Origin: JBLUOA01 sp048060095
GTDB lineage: Bacteria > Pseudomonadota > Alphaproteobacteria > Rhodobacterales > Rhodobacteraceae
Direction: 5' to 3'
DNA length: 64,000 bases
Assembly (NCBI RefSeq): GCF_048060095.1
Contig: NZ_JBLUOA010000001.1
Location: 1,612,001 to 1,676,000, forward strand
Shown: piece by piece, positions 61,082 through 64,000 of the stretch
Position numbering within the stretch: the stretch's first letter is position 1
Layout of the letters: each line of letters begins with the position of its first letter
Translations under genes and position numbers: made by a program
Notes under the pieces: model-generated
The model's database searches: none
What the model saw: the letters and a program-made list of their open reading frames with translations, nothing else
What the model was told of the DNA's origin: nothing

Positions 61082-64000
61082 ATGTCAGAACGGCACATCA
61101 TCGCGGGTGGCGCGCCCGAAGGCTTTGACGCAAGGCTGATCGCTAAGGAATTGGCCAAGACCGGCGGCCCGGTCATCCATGTCGCGCGCGATGACAAACG
61201 GCTGGCGGCGACCCACGCGGCGCTGTCGTTCTTTGCGCCGGATGTTACGGTGGTCGATTTTCCAGGCTGGGATTGCCTGCCTTATGACCGCGTGTCGCCA
61301 AACCCGGGTATTTCCGCGACCCGTATGGCGACACTTGCCGCGCTGGCCCACGGTATACCGGGGCAGTTCATCCTGCTGACGACCTTGAACGCCGTCAGCC
61401 AGCGAGTGCCAGCGCGCGACGTTCTGAGACAAGCTGCCTTCACCGCCCGTGTCGGCTATCAGATTGATGAGGCGGAACTGCGCGCTTTCCTCGTCCGCAT
61501 GGGGTTTTCCCAGACACCAACAGTGACGGAGCCGGGGGATTTCGCAGTGCGCGGGGGGATCATCGATATTTATCCGCCGGGGGATAGCGGCCCAGTCCGG
61601 CTTGACCTGTTCGGCGACGTTCTGGATGGCGCGCGACGGTTCGACCCCGCAACCCAACGCACAACAGAGCCGCTGAGCGTGGTGGAGCTTGCGCCGGTTT
61701 CCGAAGTCATCCTCGACGACGCAGCGATCACGCGCTTCCGTCAAAACTACCGCATCGAATTTGGCGCGGCGGGCACGGACGATCCGCTTTACGAAGCCGT
61801 CAGCGCCGGGCGCAAGCATCAGGGCGTCGAACATTGGTTGCCGTTCTTCCATGAACGGCTCGAAACGCTGTTCGACTATCTGCCCGACGCCAGCATCTTC
61901 CTTGACGATCAAGTGACCCCAGCCCGGATCGCGCGGTGGGAATCGATTGAAGATCAGTATGAGACGCGGAAACTCGCGCTCGATCAGAAAAGCCGGATGG
62001 ATACAGTCTATAAACCGGTGCCACCGGGGCTTCTATATCTGGACGATGCCGCTTGGGAAAAGGCGGTCGAGGGGCATCGCGTGGTTCAGATGTCGGCACT
62101 GCCCAAAAGCACCGGGCCGGGGGTGATCGACGCAGGTGGGCGGATCGGACGCAATTTTTCACCCGAGCGCCAACAGGAATCGGTCAGCCTTTTCGGTGCG
62201 TTGAGGGATCATATTAACGCGAAACGCAAAGATAGTCAGGTCATCCTCGCCAGCTATTCCGAAGGGGCCCGGGAACGTCTGCATGGGTTGATGCAAGATG
62301 AAGGCTTAGAAAAAGCGCATCTTATCAATGATTTTCGCGACGTTGCTGATACGACAGGGGGTGTTCACCTCGCGATTTGGTCGCTGGAGCATGGGTTTGA
62401 AGGCGACGGGCTGACCGTCATTTCTGAACAAGATGTGCTTGGCGATCGGCTGATCCGTGCACCAAAACGCAAAAGACGGGCCGAAAATTTCCTGACCGAA
62501 GCGCAAAGCCTGTCTCCGGGGGATCTGATCGTCCATGTCGATCACGGGGTCGGGCGCTACACGGGGCTTGAGACGATTACCGCGATGGGCGCACCGCACG
62601 AATGTATCGCGCTGGAATACGCGGGCGGGGATCGGCTGTTCCTTCCGGTGGAGAATATCGAACTCCTCAGCAAATTCGGGCATGAGGAGGGGTTGCTTGA
62701 CCGGTTGGGCGGCGGCGCGTGGCAGGCGAAGAAAGCGAAGCTGAAGGAACGCATCCGGCAGGTCGCGGACAAGCTGATCCGTATCGCCGCCGAACGCGCC
62801 TTGCGCCGCGCCCCGATTATGGAGCCGCCACACGGCATGTGGGACGCGTTTTCCGCTCGGTTTCCGTATCAGGAAACTGACGATCAGTTGGGCGCGATTG
62901 AGGATGTGTTGGCCGATATGGCCTCCGGTCAGCCGATGGATCGGCTGGTCTGCGGCGATGTGGGCTTTGGTAAGACCGAGGTTGCGATGCGGGCTGCGTT
63001 CGTTGCGGCCATGTCAGGCGTGCAGGTCGCGGTTATTGCGCCGACGACTCTGTTGGCGCGGCAGCACTACAAAAGCTTCAAGGACCGGTTCCGCGGCTTT
63101 CCGATCAATGTGCGGACCCTGTCGCGTTTCGTGCCCGCAAAGGAAGCCGCCCAAACCCGCGAGGGGCTGGCCCGTGGGACCGTCGATATCGTCATCGGCA
63201 CCCATGCTTTGTTGGCGAAATCTGTGCGGTTCCAGAACCTTGGGATGTTGGTGATCGACGAAGAACAGCACTTCGGCGTGAGCCACAAGGAACGCCTGAA
63301 ATCCATGCGGTCCGACATTCACGTTCTAACGCTGACCGCGACGCCGATCCCGCGCACGCTGCAAATGTCGCTGTCCGGGGTGCGCGATCTGTCGATCATC
63401 GGCACGCCCCCGGTCGACCGGCTGGCAATCCGCACCTATGTGTCGGAATTCGATACGATCACGATCCGCGAGGCACTGCTGCGCGAACATTATCGCGGCG
63501 GGCAAAGCTTTTTCGTCGTGCCCCGGATCAAAAACCTGCCGGAGATAGAGGAATTTCTGCGCGATCAGGTGCCGGAGGTCAGCTTTATCACCGCGCATGG
63601 TCAGATGGCGGCGGGCGAGCTTGATGACCGGATGAATGCCTTTTACGACGGTAAGTATGATGTGCTGCTGGCGACGACGATTGTGGAAAGCGGCCTCGAT
63701 ATTCCGACCGCAAACACGATGGTCATTCACCGCGCCGACATGTTTGGCCTCGCGCAGCTTTATCAGATAAGAGGTCGTGTGGGGCGGTCAAAAACGCGGG
63801 CCTATGCTTACCTCACCACGAAACCCCGCGTGCCCTTGACGCCGAACGCCGAAAAGCGGCTTCGGGTGCTGGGCAGTCTCGATACACTCGGGGCGGGGTT
63901 CACGCTCGCCTCGCAAGACCTCGACATCCGGGGGGCGGGCAACCTGCTTGGCGAAGAACAATCCGGCCAGATGCGCGAAGTCGGCTATGAACTTTACCAA
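61082..64000 (+). CDS. mfd: Transcription-repair coupling factor Mfd (partial, 3' end outside window)
   Basis: The first 973 residues are present and the frame is open at the window end; Mfd usually has about 1150. Order: UvrB-like damage-domain remnant (1 to about 330), then the RNA polymerase-interacting domain (SLSPGDLIVHVDHGVGRYTG and DRLFLPVENIELLS), and the RecG-like helicase with Walker A CGDVGFGKTEV at about 624-634, DEEQ in VIDEEQHFG, TATPIPRTLQMSL and IRGRVGRSKTRAYAYL. It frees RNA polymerase stalled at lesions and recruits UvrA. ATG 61082 is 12 bases after the previous gene. Confidence 0.96.
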   Translation, partial: MSERHIIAGGAPEGFDARLIAKELAKTGGPVIHVARDDKRLAATHAALSFFAPDVTVVDFPGWDCLPYDRVSPNPGISATRMATLAALAHGIPGQFILLTTLNAVSQRVPARDVLRQAAFTARVGYQIDEAELRAFLVRMGFSQTPTVTEPGDFAVRGGIIDIYPPGDSGPVRLDLFGDVLDGARRFDPATQRTTEPLSVVELAPVSEVILDDAAITRFRQNYRIEFGAAGTDDPLYEAVSAGRKHQGVEHWLPFFHERLETLFDYLPDASIFLDDQVTPARIARWESIEDQYETRKLALDQKSRMDTVYKPVPPGLLYLDDAAWEKAVEGHRVVQMSALPKSTGPGVIDAGGRIGRNFSPERQQESVSLFGALRDHINAKRKDSQVILASYSEGARERLHGLMQDEGLEKAHLINDFRDVADTTGGVHLAIWSLEHGFEGDGLTVISEQDVLGDRLIRAPKRKRRAENFLTEAQSLSPGDLIVHVDHGVGRYTGLETITAMGAPHECIALEYAGGDRLFLPVENIELLSKFGHEEGLLDRLGGGAWQAKKAKLKERIRQVADKLIRIAAERALRRAPIMEPPHGMWDAFSARFPYQETDDQLGAIEDVLADMASGQPMDRLVCGDVGFGKTEVAMRAAFVAAMSGVQVAVIAPTTLLARQHYKSFKDRFRGFPINVRTLSRFVPAKEAAQTREGLARGTVDIVIGTHALLAKSVRFQNLGMLVIDEEQHFGVSHKERLKSMRSDIHVLTLTATPIPRTLQMSLSGVRDLSIIGTPPVDRLAIRTYVSEFDTITIREALLREHYRGGQSFFVVPRIKNLPEIEEFLRDQVPEVSFITAHGQMAAGELDDRMNAFYDGKYDVLLATTIVESGLDIPTANTMVIHRADMFGLAQLYQIRGRVGRSKTRAYAYLTTKPRVPLTPNAEKRLRVLGSLDTLGAGFTLASQDLDIRGAGNLLGEEQSGQMREVGYELYQ

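Overview
The window looks like a chromosomal core segment of an alphaproteobacterium of the order Rhodobacterales (Roseobacter/Rhodobacter group). The signs are a nifR3(dusB)-ntrB-ntrC-ntrY-ntrX-trkA-trkH-hfq-hflX run, an NtrC without the sigma54 contact motif, a ribosomal protein L21 with a long C-terminal extension, a Mg-type HemB, a fused IspDF, the ornithine-lipid pair olsB-olsA, a ChpT-like phosphotransferase and several families I know mainly from Rhodobacteraceae (DUF6456, DUF6477, 'component of SufBCD complex'). GC content is moderately high. I see no phage, insertion sequence, CRISPR array or rRNA operon. No gene-free stretch exceeds 300 bases except 1936-2255, which carries a tRNA-Ser.

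Layout. 1-1935: end of glpD and glpK (glycerol use). 1996-5605: tRNA-Ser(CGA), a periplasmic DUF2059 protein, a TPR-sulfotransferase and a small lipoprotein. 5794-11521: rplU-rpmA, a LysE exporter with a GNAT enzyme, then obgE-proB-proA (GTPase and proline synthesis). 11530-14103: a ChpT-like gene divergent from a DUF3553 gene and the olsB-olsA pair. 14167-20822: thiE, trmJ, ctaA, an M32 carboxypeptidase, an enoyl-CoA hydratase, a hotdog thioesterase and rplM-rpsI. 20956-25247: a leftward run of P-loop ATPase, metA (predicted acetyl type), a GC-rich alpha/beta hydrolase, ppk2 and a TetR regulator. 25355-29368: FadL-like outer membrane protein, then guaA, a COG3650 protein and an EamA transporter. 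29558-36921: MttB-family methyltransferase, the DUF6477/DUF6456 divergent pair, peroxiredoxin, lipA, a small membrane protein, a porin-like protein, hpt and a COQ10-like protein. 36918-40351: amt and the overlapping ispDF-pgpA-cinA run. 40532-52348: the nitrogen and redox control cluster ntrBC/ntrYX with potassium uptake, hfq and hflX. 52352-64000: penicillin acylase family, a beta-hydroxyacid dehydrogenase, PaiB-like, YSC84-like, AGCS symporter, universal stress protein, hemB, a small membrane protein and the first 973 codons of mfd.

The most interesting signal is regulatory. The promoter regions of amt and of the dusB-ntrBC operon each hold a perfect dyad TGCC-N9-GGCA with an A/T-rich core. 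In both, the dyad lies where the -35 element should be, upstream of a reasonable -10 box. Because the NtrC encoded here lacks GAFTGA, these are candidate sites for sigma70-type NtrC activation. Other points are the helix-hairpin-helix domain fused to L21, a Glu111 MetA that predicts acetyl-CoA specificity, a possible Irr-like box before the peroxiredoxin gene, a GC-anomalous hydrolase inside an operon, and a short A/T-rich intergenic element found twice between convergent genes.
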